Positions 36,732 through 45,780 of a stretch of DNA of 64,000 nucleotides are shown piece by piece. The notes below the pieces were generated by a model, which had not been told where the DNA came from, ran no database searches, and saw only the letters and a program-made list of their open reading frames with translations. The stretch is taken from the NCBI GenBank assembly GCA_947503925.1, contig CANNFQ010000014.1, forward strand, positions 50,130 through 114,129. The letters run 5' to 3'. This DNA is from an uncultured Paracoccaceae bacterium (GTDB taxonomy: Bacteria > Pseudomonadota > Alphaproteobacteria > Rhodobacterales > Rhodobacteraceae). The position numbers were made by a program, and so were the translations under genes. Each line of letters starts with the position of its first letter. Within the stretch, counting starts at the first letter, position 1.

Positions 36732-37559
36732 ATGATCCGTTTTGTCTTTGCCCTTATGGCTTTTTATGCCGCGCCTGCCCTTGCTCAGGAAACCAACCCC
36801 GACTCTATCCTTCCCGGCAGTCCATGCCATGGGCAAATGCCCTGCGAATTGGGTGACCGGACCTATCATGTGAAAGAGCCAGATGGCTGGGATGGGGTCA
36901 CCCCATTGCCCGTCATGCTGCATTTCCATGGCTGGGCGCGGACCGGGGCGGTGCCGGTTTATCATGGGCGTATTTCGGGTGCGACCCGCCGTCGCGGTGT
37001 TTTGCTTCTTGCTCCGACAGGTATCAGAAAAACCTGGGATTTCTGGTCCGGCGACCTGCGGGATGTGGAATTCGGGCAGGCAGTGTTGGAGGATGCGGCC
37101 AAACGCTACCCCATTGATCGCAGTCGGATTTACGTGTCTGGCTATTCCTTTGGGTCGGCCATGGCGTGGCGTTATGTCTGCGCCAATGGCGATGATGTCG
37201 CCGCACTGATCGCCGTGGCGGGCACGCTGGACCAGAATGAAAGCTGCGACCAAGGCCCGGCAGAAGTGCGTCATGTTCACGGGCTGCGCGATAATGTCAT
37301 GGATTTTCCTATAGGGCCGGGCGGGGATGTCTTGTTTCCAGTGGCGCTGTGGCGTCGGCAGTTTCGCTGTGATGACCATGACAGATTCGGCGACTGGTCA
37401 GTCACCAATAATGATCTGTTCACGCGCCATGTCTGGCAAGATTGCGCGACAGGAAGAAAGGTGATGCTTGATCTACATGCACGCGGCCATTTCATTCCAA
37501 GAGGCTGGATCGGCCGACAACTGGACGAACTTTTGGGGTTGGCACCGCATTATCCTTGA
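36732..37559 (+). CDS. Secreted PHB-depolymerase/LpqC-like esterase
   Basis: The protein is about 275 aa. The track start 36627 adds 35 unlikely residues; ATG 36732 (MIRFVFALMAFYAAPALAQ) gives a clear signal peptide. It is an alpha/beta hydrolase with LHFHGWARTG (oxyanion region), nucleophile Ser in GYSFGSAMAW and a likely His in ARGHFIPRGW. Family members are esterases related to poly(3-hydroxybutyrate) depolymerases and feruloyl esterases. The expected location is periplasmic or extracellular and the substrate is unknown. Confidence 0.83.
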   Translation: MIRFVFALMAFYAAPALAQETNPDSILPGSPCHGQMPCELGDRTYHVKEPDGWDGVTPLPVMLHFHGWARTGAVPVYHGRISGATRRRGVLLLAPTGIRKTWDFWSGDLRDVEFGQAVLEDAAKRYPIDRSRIYVSGYSFGSAMAWRYVCANGDDVAALIAVAGTLDQNESCDQGPAEVRHVHGLRDNVMDFPIGPGGDVLFPVALWRRQFRCDDHDRFGDWSVTNNDLFTRHVWQDCATGRKVMLDLHARGHFIPRGWIGRQLDELLGLAPHYP

Positions 37560-37703
37560 CCTGCCGAAAATTTCGGTTGGCGATCCCGAAAATGACGAGG
37601 GAAACGCAGCGTTTCGTCTAAATTGTGCTGGAGTGTTTGTTACAATCTTGCCGGAATGCTATAGTGCCCCATATTTAGCCATATTTCGTGCGTGGTGGAG
37701 CAG

Positions 37704-38804
37704 ATGTCATTTTTCCGATCAGCCCTAATGGGCCTTTGTTTTACGTGTTGTGCGGCAGCCTCTGCATTGGCATGCAATCCGACCTATGTCGTCAAACCGG
37801 GCGACACTCTATCGGGCATCGCAAGGGCCGAACTGGGGTCATATTTTCAATTTCAGAACATATTCGAGATCAATCGTGCCGTAATTGGCCCTGATCCGAA
37901 CCGCATCCACGTTGGTATGGAATTTGTGTTGCCCTGCGGCGTGTCAGCCGCAAACCCTGTCAACTGGGCCGTGCTGCCCTCTGCACAGGCCATCGCGACG
38001 TTGCAGAATGTGACCGACATCCAGATCCTTGATATACGAAGCGAAAAGGCCATCGCGGAAGGCGTGATCCCAGGCACGATTTCAGTTCCGTATTCGATCT
38101 GGCGAGGCCCGCGCGGCAATCGCAGCGCAGTTCCGTCTGATGAAGAATTATCGCAGATTATCGGTGACGCCGGGCTGCACCGCGACAAGCCGTTGGTCAT
38201 TATTCACACCAAGTCGACGGTGATGGATAAAGGGCGTGCCGCCCTGGTCTATTGGATGCTGAAATCAACCGGTTTTGACACACTTGCCATCCTGCAGGAC
38301 GGGTATGACGGGTGGACCGTGGCCGGTTTACCTGTCGCAGCGGTGCCGGATGTCCCTGAACCCTACGAGGCTGAGCTGCTGTTTTCCCCGGCCTGGCGTG
38401 CGGATAAGGTTGATGTTTACGGTGTTGCCACGTCACAGATCGCGGGTTTCCTGCTGGATGCGCGCCCCGCCAGGATGTTTTCCAAGATCGATAATGCTGG
38501 CAATCCTGTCCCGACCACTTTGCCCCGCGCCCAAAGCGCTCCGGTCCTGTCATTGATGGATAGTTTTGGCCCCGATGTGCCGATTGAGACGGGGGTTGCA
38601 GCGGTGACCGCACATCTGGAAAGCCATAATGCCGATTGGCGCAGCGGCGATGTTGTTATGTTTTGTCAGACGGGCGAGCTGAGCGCGTTGAGCTGGTTTT
38701 ACGCTTCTGAATTGGCGGGGATGGAGAACATCTTGCTCTATCCCGAATCGGTGGCAGGCTGGGCCAATGATGGTGGCAAACTCTTCGCAGGCGAGGTGGA
38801 GTAG
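37704..38804 (+). CDS. Exported LysM plus tandem rhodanese protein
   Basis: The protein is about 366 aa. ATG 37704 is preferred (GGTGGAG close upstream); the track's GTG 37692 is possible. A signal peptide ends near SALAC. Then come a LysM domain (YVVKPGDTLSGIAR...IHVGMEFVLP, about 30-80) and two rhodanese-like domains (about 100-215 and 225-360). The first has no active-site Cys (HTKSTVMDKG). The second has one in FCQTGELSALSW. LysM implies peptidoglycan binding, so this would be a wall-anchored periplasmic sulfurtransferase-like protein with one catalytic and one structural half. Confidence 0.85.
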   Translation: MSFFRSALMGLCFTCCAAASALACNPTYVVKPGDTLSGIARAELGSYFQFQNIFEINRAVIGPDPNRIHVGMEFVLPCGVSAANPVNWAVLPSAQAIATLQNVTDIQILDIRSEKAIAEGVIPGTISVPYSIWRGPRGNRSAVPSDEELSQIIGDAGLHRDKPLVIIHTKSTVMDKGRAALVYWMLKSTGFDTLAILQDGYDGWTVAGLPVAAVPDVPEPYEAELLFSPAWRADKVDVYGVATSQIAGFLLDARPARMFSKIDNAGNPVPTTLPRAQSAPVLSLMDSFGPDVPIETGVAAVTAHLESHNADWRSGDVVMFCQTGELSALSWFYASELAGMENILLYPESVAGWANDGGKLFAGEVE

Positions 38805-38869
38805 CGTCTTTCACCTGTCGGTCTGATGCGCTATGAACGCGCGAACCTCAGACCGACGGAACCAGACGC

Positions 38870-41266
38870 ATGAAATTCACCCTTTCCTGGCTGAAACACC
38901 ATCTTGAAACGGATGCTTCCGTTGCGGAGATTGCCGAAACTCTGACCGACCTTGGGCTTGAGGTCGAAGGTATCGAAAACCCCTTGGATCGCCTGTCCGA
39001 TTTTATGATCGGTAAGGTTGTTTCGGCGGAAAAGCACCCCGATGCCGACAAGCTGAAGGTTTGCCAGGTCGACACTGTGGATGGTCCGACCCAGATCATT
39101 TGTGGTGCGCCAAATGCGCGCGAAGGGATCACCGTGGTGATCGCGTCGCCGGGCACATATGTCCCTGGCATTGATACGACAATCGGTATCGGCAAAATCC
39201 GTGGCATCGAAAGCTATGGCATGATGTGTTCAGAGCGCGAGATGGAGCTGTCAGACGAACATGATGGGATCATCGAGTTGCCCTCGGGCGAGGTGGGTGA
39301 CCGATTTGTCGATTGGCTGGCGGTCAACGACCCATCCAAGGTTGATCCGGTGATTGAGATTGCGATTACCCCGAACCGGCCTGATGCGCTGGGCGTGCGC
39401 GGCATCGCGCGCGACCTTGCCGCCCGTGGCCTTGGCACGCTGAAAGCGGTTGACGTCACCCCGGTGCCTGCAAGCTTTACCGCTGATATGAATGTGTCCA
39501 TTGATGATGATACAAGGGATGGATGCCCGGTTTTCTGTGGCCGTTTGATCAGGGGCGTCAAGAACGGCCCAAGTCCTGATTGGCTACAGGCGCAGCTGCG
39601 GGCCATTGGGTTGCGTCCGATCAGCTTTCTTGTCGATGTAACCAATTGGTTCACCTACGACCTGAACCGTCCTTTGCACGTCTTTGATGCCGACAAGGTG
39701 ACAGGTAATCTGCGTGTGCATCGCGCCGTGGGGGGGGAAACCCTGATGGCGCTTGATGACAAGGAATATGCATTTCAGCCGGGGCAGATGGTGATTTCCG
39801 ACGATCAGGGGCCGGAAAGCATTGCGGGCATCATGGGCGGGGCCGAAACGGGCTGTACTGACGAGACGGTGAATGTCTTTGTCGAAAGCGCCTATTGGGA
39901 CCCGATCCAGATCGCCTATGCTGGACGCGCGCTCAAGATCAATTCTGACGCCCGCTATCGGTTTGAACGGGGCGTTGATCCGGCCTTTACCCCGGAAGGT
40001 CTGGAACATGCCGTGCGCATGATCGTCGATCATGCTGGTGGAGAAGCGTCCGAGCTGATCGTTGCGGGGGCCGTGCCTGACACATCCCGCGCTTACCGGC
40101 TGGATACGGATCGCTGTTCATCGCTGGTTGGTATGGATATTCCGGCCGCGACCCAGCATGCGTCACTGACAGCGCTTGGGTTCACCATGGAAGGTGACAT
40201 GGCCCATGTCCCGTCATGGCGCCCCGATGTGCAGGGTGAGGCCGATCTGGTGGAAGAGGTGGCGCGCATCGCTTCCCTGACCAAACTGGAAGGCAAGCCA
40301 TTGCCCAGCATCCAGCCCGGCGTGCCCAAGCCCATCCTGACTGTCAGCCAGATCAGGCAGCAAGCCGCGCGGCGGACAGCGGCGGCGCTGGGATATAATG
40401 AATGTGTCACCTACAGTTTTGTTGATGACACAGCAGCAAAACTGTTCGGCGGCGGCGATGATACGACCATGCTGGAGAACCCGATCTCCAGCGAGATGTC
40501 GCATATGCGGCCAAACCTTTTGCCCGGGTTGCTGCGTGCGGCAGCTCGCAATCAGGCGCGCGGTTTCATGGATATGGCCCTGTTCGAGGTGGGCGCAGGT
40601 TTCCATGGTGGCGAGCCGGGCGAGCAGCATAACCTGATCACAGGTGTTCTGATTGGTCGTACCGGGCCAAAGGATGTGCATGGCACGTCGCGGCCCGTCG
40701 ACATTTTCGATGCCAAGGCTGATGCAGAGGCTGTTCTGGCCGCAATTGGTGCCCCGGCAAAGGTGCAGATCCTGCACGGTGCCTCTGATTGGTGGCACCC
40801 CGGTCGCCATGGCAAGATCTGCCTTGGCCCTAAGAAAGTGCTCAGTGTGTTTGGTGAGTTGCATCCCCGGGTGCTGGCCGCGCTTGATGTGAAGGGGCCT
40901 GCTGTTGGTTTCACGATTTGGCCGGATGAGGTGCCGCAGCGCAAGAACAAGTCAGCAGCCCGTGCCGCATTGGCGGCGACTGATTTGCAAGCCGTTGAAC
41001 GGGACTTTGCCTTTGTCGTTGATGCGCAGGTTGAGGCGCTGACATTGGTGAACGCTGCTGCGGGGGCCGATAAGGCGCTGATCACCGATGTCCGTGTTTT
41101 TGACGAATTCATCGGCGGCAGTCTGGGTGAAGGCAAGAAATCCCTTGCTGTGACCGTCCGTTTGCAACCGACCGACAAGACGCTGAAAGACGCGGATATC
41201 GAAGCGGTCAGCGCCAAGATCGTTGAAAAGGTCACCAAAGCGACAGGCGGCAGCCTACGCGGCTAG
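38870..41266 (+). CDS. pheT: Phenylalanyl-tRNA synthetase beta subunit
   Basis: The protein is 798 aa with MKFTLSWLKHHLETDAS at the N terminus. It has a tRNA-binding OB domain (MIGKVVSAEKHPDADKLKVC...IICGAPNAREG), B3/B4 and B5 regions (NRPDALGVRGIARDLA, RYRFERGVDPA), a catalytic-like core, and an FDX-ACB anticodon domain at the C terminus (LVNAAAGADKALITDVRVFDEF). Length is normal. Its 3' end overlaps the LysR gene end by 12 bases, tail to tail. Confidence 0.96.
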   Translation: MKFTLSWLKHHLETDASVAEIAETLTDLGLEVEGIENPLDRLSDFMIGKVVSAEKHPDADKLKVCQVDTVDGPTQIICGAPNAREGITVVIASPGTYVPGIDTTIGIGKIRGIESYGMMCSEREMELSDEHDGIIELPSGEVGDRFVDWLAVNDPSKVDPVIEIAITPNRPDALGVRGIARDLAARGLGTLKAVDVTPVPASFTADMNVSIDDDTRDGCPVFCGRLIRGVKNGPSPDWLQAQLRAIGLRPISFLVDVTNWFTYDLNRPLHVFDADKVTGNLRVHRAVGGETLMALDDKEYAFQPGQMVISDDQGPESIAGIMGGAETGCTDETVNVFVESAYWDPIQIAYAGRALKINSDARYRFERGVDPAFTPEGLEHAVRMIVDHAGGEASELIVAGAVPDTSRAYRLDTDRCSSLVGMDIPAATQHASLTALGFTMEGDMAHVPSWRPDVQGEADLVEEVARIASLTKLEGKPLPSIQPGVPKPILTVSQIRQQAARRTAAALGYNECVTYSFVDDTAAKLFGGGDDTTMLENPISSEMSHMRPNLLPGLLRAAARNQARGFMDMALFEVGAGFHGGEPGEQHNLITGVLIGRTGPKDVHGTSRPVDIFDAKADAEAVLAAIGAPAKVQILHGASDWWHPGRHGKICLGPKKVLSVFGELHPRVLAALDVKGPAVGFTIWPDEVPQRKNKSAARAALAATDLQAVERDFAFVVDAQVEALTLVNAAAGADKALITDVRVFDEFIGGSLGEGKKSLAVTVRLQPTDKTLKDADIEAVSAKIVEKVTKATGGSLRG

Positions 41267-42133
41267 CGCATCTGCCAGGATATCGAACACCAGCCTGATC
41301 TTCGGGCTGGTGTGAATCTCGCGATGTGTGGTGAGCCAGATTGGAAAGGTGATAGGTGCCAGTTGCGGCAGTATCCGCGTCACGCGCTTGTCGCTATCGG
41401 CAAAGCCCGCATACATCGGACAGACCCCAAGCCCGGCACATACCATTTCCCAGGCTACCAACCCGTTCTCGGATCTGACAGGGAAATTCTGCGCAGTGAC
41501 CGGAATTTCAATCGCGTTCAAATAGGTAACGGTCTGGGTGACATCGCCGAAACTGACAAAGTCATGATCAGCCAGATCAGCTTTGGTGTGTGGTGCGCCC
41601 TTTTTGGCAATATATGATTGCGCGCCATAGAAATGCGCTTCGGCCTGATTGATCAGGCGGGTGACCAGATCGGGTTGTTCAGGCCGGACATGCCTGATGG
41701 CGATGTCCGCCTCGCGGCGCGTGAGGTCGCGAATATCATTTGCGGCCACGACGTCCACATGCAGACCCGGCGCGCGCATACGTAGTTGTTTTACAACGGC
41801 AGGCAGGACAGAGGCCGACAGGATATCGCTTGCGGTGATCCGCACCTCGCCTTCGATGGATTGCGATTGCCCGATGGCGGAAAGTGCGACCCGATCCGCC
41901 GCGTCGCCCATTTTGCGCACATGACGCAGCATTTCGCGACCGGCCTCAGTCAGTTCCAAACCGCGCCCAACCCGTTCGAAGAGCAAAAGGTCGAGCTCTA
42001 CCTCCAGCGCGTTGATCTGACGCCCCAATGTCGGTTGCGTCAGGCCCAGATGACGCGCGGCGGCGGATAGCGACCCGTGTTCGGCGGTCGCTAGAAAGGA
42101 GCGCATACGATTCCAGTCAAATGGTGTATTCAT
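41255..42133 (-). CDS. LysR-family transcriptional regulator
   Basis: The protein is about 292 aa from ATG 42133 (MNTPFDWNRMRSFLAT); the track adds 76 upstream codons that read through the promoter region. The N-terminal HTH is typical (GSLSAAARHLGLTQPTLGRQINALE, residues 18-42), followed by a LysR substrate-binding domain (VRITASDILSASVLP...). It is divergent from the methyltransferase gene with a 102-base gap, which makes that gene a likely target. Confidence 0.92.
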   Translation of the reverse strand: MNTPFDWNRMRSFLATAEHGSLSAAARHLGLTQPTLGRQINALEVELDLLLFERVGRGLELTEAGREMLRHVRKMGDAADRVALSAIGQSQSIEGEVRITASDILSASVLPAVVKQLRMRAPGLHVDVVAANDIRDLTRREADIAIRHVRPEQPDLVTRLINQAEAHFYGAQSYIAKKGAPHTKADLADHDFVSFGDVTQTVTYLNAIEIPVTAQNFPVRSENGLVAWEMVCAGLGVCPMYAGFADSDKRVTRILPQLAPITFPIWLTTHREIHTSPKIRLVFDILADALAA

Positions 42134-42235
42134 GCAAATTAGCATATAAGCTGTACTAATTTCGTCAATTCCATGCGGTGGTGTATGGATGTATATCCGC
42201 AAGAAAGGATGACCCTTACGAAAAAGGATAACCCA

Positions 42236-42886
42236 ATGACTGATCTTGCCGCTTTTTGGAACGATGCAGCGCCGAAATATGCCAAATCGCCTATCGCTGA
42301 TCCTGCGGCTTATGAATACACGCTGGAACGGACCCGCAGTTACCTCAAGCAGGATGATCACGTGCTGGAACTTGGCTGCGGCACGGGCTCAACCGCGCTG
42401 CGCTTGGCACCGCACGTCAAACAGATCACCGCGATGGACCTGTCATCGGGCATGTTGACCATCGCGCAGGAAAAGACTGACAAGGCGGGCGTCAAGAACC
42501 TGCAGTTTGTTGAAAGCGGATCAGTGCCCGATACCGGCCATTATGACGTTGTTATGGGGTATAGTCTGTTTCATCTGGTCCCGGACATGGAGGCGCGATT
42601 TGCCCAGATCAACGCCCTGCTGCCAGAGGGCGGGTATTTCATTTCAAAAACGGTCTGTTTGGCAGATGCGGGGGACAGCATCGGGGGGCGTTTCAAATCC
42701 CTGATGATCCGGGTGATGATCCCGTTGATGCAATTAATCCGCAAAGCCCCTTATGTGCGCCGCTTTGCAGCGCGTGAGCTGGAAGCAGCAGTGATGCAGG
42801 CCGGGTTTGAGATTGTGGAAAGTGGCAACCATCCCAAGGGGCCACCACCCGCCCATTACATCGTCGCCCGCAAACGAAGAGCCTGA
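42236..42886 (+). CDS. Class I SAM-dependent methyltransferase
   Basis: The protein is about 216 aa. ATG 42236 has AAGGA 7 bases upstream; the track's 42173 start lies in the LysR promoter region. The SAM-binding motif I is VLELGCGTGSTAL, followed by ITAMDLSSGML and VVMGYSLFHLVPD. It is similar to UbiE/Methyltransf_11 proteins; the substrate cannot be told. It is divergent from the LysR gene, which may regulate it. Confidence 0.87.
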   Translation: MTDLAAFWNDAAPKYAKSPIADPAAYEYTLERTRSYLKQDDHVLELGCGTGSTALRLAPHVKQITAMDLSSGMLTIAQEKTDKAGVKNLQFVESGSVPDTGHYDVVMGYSLFHLVPDMEARFAQINALLPEGGYFISKTVCLADAGDSIGGRFKSLMIRVMIPLMQLIRKAPYVRRFAARELEAAVMQAGFEIVESGNHPKGPPPAHYIVARKRRA

Positions 42887-42917
42887 TATTCTCCACCTGT
42901 AACGGGGGAATGATGAC

Positions 42918-43352
42918 ATGACGGAACAGACGATCCGGCCCGCCATTCAGGATGATGCAAGCGGTCTGACCGCTTGCATTGATGCGGCCTATGCGCCGTT
43001 TTTTGCGCGAGGGCTTGCGTTGCCGCCGGTTAGTGAGGGGATCGCTGGGGATATCGCCAACAACCACGTCTGGGTTGCAGAAAGCGATGGGCGGATTGTT
43101 GGCGGTGTTGTGCTGGTGCTGAACGACAGCGCGCATTTGGCAAATCTAGCGGTTCACCCGGATGCGGGTGGGCAGGGGGTCGGCCGCCGCTTGATCGATC
43201 AGGCCCATGAAGCTGCGTCAAACGCGGGCCATGATCGCCTGCAACTGGCAACGCATATCGATATGACCACAACGCAGGCATTTTATCGCAGGTTGGGGTG
43301 GCAAGAGACTGGGCAAGACGGCAATAAGGTTTACTTTGCCAAGGAACTGTAA
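42918..43352 (+). CDS. GNAT-family N-acetyltransferase
   Basis: The protein is 144 aa. It has a complete GNAT fold with the acetyl-CoA signature VHPDAGGQGVGRRLIDQA and the C-terminal FYRRLGWQETG. The acceptor is unknown. It lies 31 bases after the methyltransferase stop, in the same direction, probably in the same transcript with the YtoQ gene behind it. Confidence 0.87.
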   Translation: MTEQTIRPAIQDDASGLTACIDAAYAPFFARGLALPPVSEGIAGDIANNHVWVAESDGRIVGGVVLVLNDSAHLANLAVHPDAGGQGVGRRLIDQAHEAASNAGHDRLQLATHIDMTTTQAFYRRLGWQETGQDGNKVYFAKEL

Positions 43353-43365
43353 AAGGAGCCGCATC

Positions 43366-43818
43366 ATGACCCTGAAGATCTATCTTTCTGGCGAAATTCA
43401 TACCGACTGGCGTGACCAGATCATTCAAGGGGCCGCAGGGATGGATGTGGCGTTCTCTGCCCCGGTCACTGATCATGATGCGTCCGATGATTGCGGTGTT
43501 GCAATCATGGGGGCAGAGCCGGACAAGTTCTGGCACGATAACAAGGGCGCGAACCTGAACGCCATCCGGACCCGGCACGGTATTCAGAATGCAGATGTTG
43601 TCGTTGTGCGCTTTGGCGAGAAGTACAAACAGTGGAATGCGGCCTTTGATGCCGGCTATGCAGCTGCCCTTGGCAAGTCATTGATTGTCATACACGGGCC
43701 TGAGCATCAGCACCCGTTGAAAGAGGTGGATGCTGCGGCCCTTGCGGTGGTGCAAGAGCCGCAGCAAGTGATTGATATCCTGTCCTATGTGCTAAACGGG
43801 ACGTTGCCTGGGCGTTAG
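43366..43818 (+). CDS. YtoQ family protein
   Basis: The protein is 150 aa. AAAAGGAG before ATG 43366 (MTLKIYLSGEIHTDW) sets the start. The sequence (FSAPVTDHDASDDCG, NADVVVVRFGEKYKQWNAAFDAGYA) matches the YtoQ family, which resembles nucleoside 2-deoxyribosyltransferase-like folds. Its biochemical role is unknown to me. It is the last gene of the short methyltransferase-GNAT-YtoQ run. Confidence 0.85.
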   Translation: MTLKIYLSGEIHTDWRDQIIQGAAGMDVAFSAPVTDHDASDDCGVAIMGAEPDKFWHDNKGANLNAIRTRHGIQNADVVVVRFGEKYKQWNAAFDAGYAAALGKSLIVIHGPEHQHPLKEVDAAALAVVQEPQQVIDILSYVLNGTLPGR

Positions 43819-43828
43819 GGTTCCGGTC

Positions 43829-44524
43829 CTAGGACGGATCGGGAATGCGTTTCGCCTTTTCAACGGCGGGACGGGCAAAAAACCGCTCAACGTAAGCCGG
43901 CGCATTTTTCAGGTCGTTATACCCGACCGCATCCTTTGTGCCGTAGAATTCCAACGCATTCAACCAGGGTGCGATTGCCATGTCGGCGATTGAATAATCG
44001 CCTGCAATCCAGTCGCGTCCGGCAAGTTGTTTGTCGACAACCGCCAGCAATCTGATCGCTTCGTCGCGATATCTTTCTCTCGGGCGCGGGTCATCGATGT
44101 CTTTCCCGGCAAATTTGTAAAAGAACCCCATTTGCCCCAGCATGGGACCAAGCCCCCCCATTTGGAACATCAGCCATTGGGTGACATGGGCCTTATCTGC
44201 TGCATTTGCGCCAAAGAATTTCCCTGATTTTTCAGCAAGATAAAGTAGAATCGCACCGCTTTCGAAGATACCCAGCGGCCCGCCTGGCCCGTTCGGGTCA
44301 ATGATCGCGGGGATCTTGTTATTGGGGTTCAGCGATAGAAATTCGGGGCTTTTGACGTCGCTGTCGGACAGGGTCACCAGATGGGGCTCATAGGGTAATC
44401 CCATTTCCTCCAGCGCGATGGAGACCTTTACCCCGTTGGGTGTTGGATAAGAATATAGCTGGATCACATCGGGGTCATTTGCAGGCCAACGCTGGGTGAT
44501 CGGAAATGCGGAAAGATCAGTCAT
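43829..44524 (-). CDS. Glutathione S-transferase, YghU/YfcG-like
   Basis: The protein is 231 aa. The thioredoxin-like N domain begins [22 protein letters not shown], with the Nu-class TPNG pattern, the cis-Pro region NNKIPAI and [14 protein letters not shown]. The all-helical C domain follows ([18 protein letters not shown]). Nu-class enzymes reduce organic peroxides and disulfides with glutathione. It is convergent with the YtoQ gene and divergent from mscL. Confidence 0.92.
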   Translation of the reverse strand: MTDLSAFPITQRWPANDPDVIQLYSYPTPNGVKVSIALEEMGLPYEPHLVTLSDSDVKSPEFLSLNPNNKIPAIIDPNGPGGPLGIFESGAILLYLAEKSGKFFGANAADKAHVTQWLMFQMGGLGPMLGQMGFFYKFAGKDIDDPRPRERYRDEAIRLLAVVDKQLAGRDWIAGDYSIADMAIAPWLNALEFYGTKDAVGYNDLKNAPAYVERFFARPAVEKAKRIPDPS

Positions 44525-44679
44525 TTAGGCGGTCCTTATTATTCGCTGCGGTGCCGACAGACGTAAGGGGAAAATTGGTAAATAAAACCCGTGTTTCTGT
44601 GAATATGTTTCGGTATGTATATGCGCAGTTGCGCAGCGGGCCAAAGACCTGCGCGCTGGTTACAGTTTGTGGGGAAAAA

Positions 44680-45078
44680 ATGATCCAAGAATTCAAAGAC
44701 TTCATCGCCAAGGGCAATGTCATGGACATGGCTGTTGGTATTATTATCGGTGCAGCATTTACCGCGATTGTTACATCGCTGGTCGATGATCTGATCAATC
44801 CGATCATCGGCCTGTTTATGGGCGGTGTCGACTTCTCGGCCATGGGGATTGCGTTGGGCGAAGGCGAAGGGGCCGGCGTTTTTGCTTATGGTAACTTTAT
44901 TATGGCGCTGATCAATTTCCTCATCATTGCTTGGGTCGTGTTCTTGCTGGTTAAGGCGGTGAATCGGGTGAAGGATGCCGCCGCCGAGGAAGAAGAACCC
45001 GCACCCGAAGAGCCCAAAGGCCCAACAGCAGAGGAGTTGCTGGCCGAAATTCGCGACTCGCTCAAGGCCCAGTCCTGA
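44680..45078 (+). CDS. mscL: Large-conductance mechanosensitive channel
   Basis: The protein is about 132 aa from ATG 44680 ([20 protein letters not shown]); the track starts 58 codons too early. It has the N-terminal amphipathic helix, TM1 ([18 protein letters not shown]), a glycine-rich periplasmic loop, TM2 ([20 protein letters not shown]) and an acidic C-terminal helix (EEEEPAPEE...[10 protein letters not shown]). It forms a homopentameric inner-membrane valve that opens on hypo-osmotic shock. A terminator follows. Confidence 0.96.
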   Translation: MIQEFKDFIAKGNVMDMAVGIIIGAAFTAIVTSLVDDLINPIIGLFMGGVDFSAMGIALGEGEGAGVFAYGNFIMALINFLIIAWVVFLLVKAVNRVKDAAAEEEEPAPEEPKGPTAEELLAEIRDSLKAQS

Positions 45079-45104
45079 TTTTCCGGTACCGGAATAAGCT
45101 CAAG

Positions 45105-45133
45105 AAAGCCCGCGCATCATGCGGGCTTTTTTC
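45105..45133 (+). terminator. Rho-independent terminator after mscL
   Basis: A perfect 9-bp stem, AAAGCCCGC / GCGGGCTTT, with a 7-base loop is followed by TTTTCTTT, 27 bases after the mscL stop. Confidence 0.9.
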
Positions 45134-45151
45134 TTTCAGAAGGAGAAAACC

Positions 45152-45463
45152 ATGAGGTATCTTGCTGCGTTTGGTGCTGTGTCGATAGTTGGGCTGCAAG
45201 CCTGCACCATGCCGACACCCGAGCCGGCCTATTCCCCGCCAGAGGCGTCTGGACTGGTCGCCGTTCGTCCCTATCCGATGGAAGGCGACGTTTGTCAGGT
45301 CATCGGTGAAAATGATTTGACGGTGGAGTATTTGGACGATGCGGCAGTATTGATCGGCTGCCCGGAAACCGAAATGGGTGCCATCGCGGATCGCGAGGCT
45401 GAGGGCGCTCAGAGGGTTGGACAGGTTGGCTCTTGGATCCTTTTGTCGCAACCTCTGCGGTAG
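45152..45463 (+). CDS. Small putative lipoprotein, end formed by inserted element
   Basis: The protein is 103 aa. AGGAGAA lies 4-5 bases before ATG 45152 (MRYLAAFGAV). A signal and lipobox-like LQAC at about residue 18 suggest lipidation, followed by a Pro-rich linker and a compact domain with two further Cys (GDVCQVI, VLIGCPE). I do not recognise the family. Its TAG stop is the first three bases of the inverted repeat of the MITE-like element that follows, so the native C terminus may have been lost or altered. Confidence 0.7.
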   Translation: MRYLAAFGAVSIVGLQACTMPTPEPAYSPPEASGLVAVRPYPMEGDVCQVIGENDLTVEYLDDAAVLIGCPETEMGAIADREAEGAQRVGQVGSWILLSQPLR

Positions 45464-45768
45464 GGTCAGAACCCATTAATTCCACATCGCTGGTTTGACA
45501 GATTTTTCGTGTGACCACTTGCCCGACGGGCGATTTGCACCGCAAATCTGCCGAGAGGGGGTATCCGCGCAGGAACTCTGGTTGAATTTCAAGCAGGTGC
45601 AATGCAGCTCATGCGGAAAACCCGCAAAAGCCGTTGGACGCCAAAACCACGTCATCTCAGCGGCGTGAGCCGTTTGCGCATAACCCGTCAAACGCGGCAT
45701 GTTTCAAGCCCCTGTGATATTTCGCGGTTTTGGCGCCAGCGATGTGGTGTAAACCGGTCCTGACCCTA
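45461..45768. mobile_element. 308-bp MITE-like element with terminal inverted repeats
   Basis: The ends are imperfect inverted repeats of about 33 bp. The left end begins TAGGGTCAGAACC and contains CCACATCGCTGG; the right end, on the other strand, begins TAGGGTCAGGACC and also contains CCACATCGCTGG. About 27 of 33 positions match. Both ends start with TA, which could be a TA target duplication as made by IS630/mariner or some IS5-group transposases. The interior of about 240 bp has no transposase, only short ORFs without motifs. It fills the gap between the lipoprotein gene and ald, so it is probably a non-autonomous or decayed element. Confidence 0.7.
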
Positions 45769-45780
45769 GCCTAACGGGTG

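Noticed and set aside
41255-42361. 368-aa LysR ORF start at 42361
   Set aside because: The extra 76 residues cross the divergent promoter and the methyltransferase start; ATG 42133 gives the standard LysR N terminus.
45476-45700. Short minus ORFs inside the 308-bp element as a transposase
   Set aside because: They have no DDE-type motif and are far too short; the element is treated as non-autonomous.
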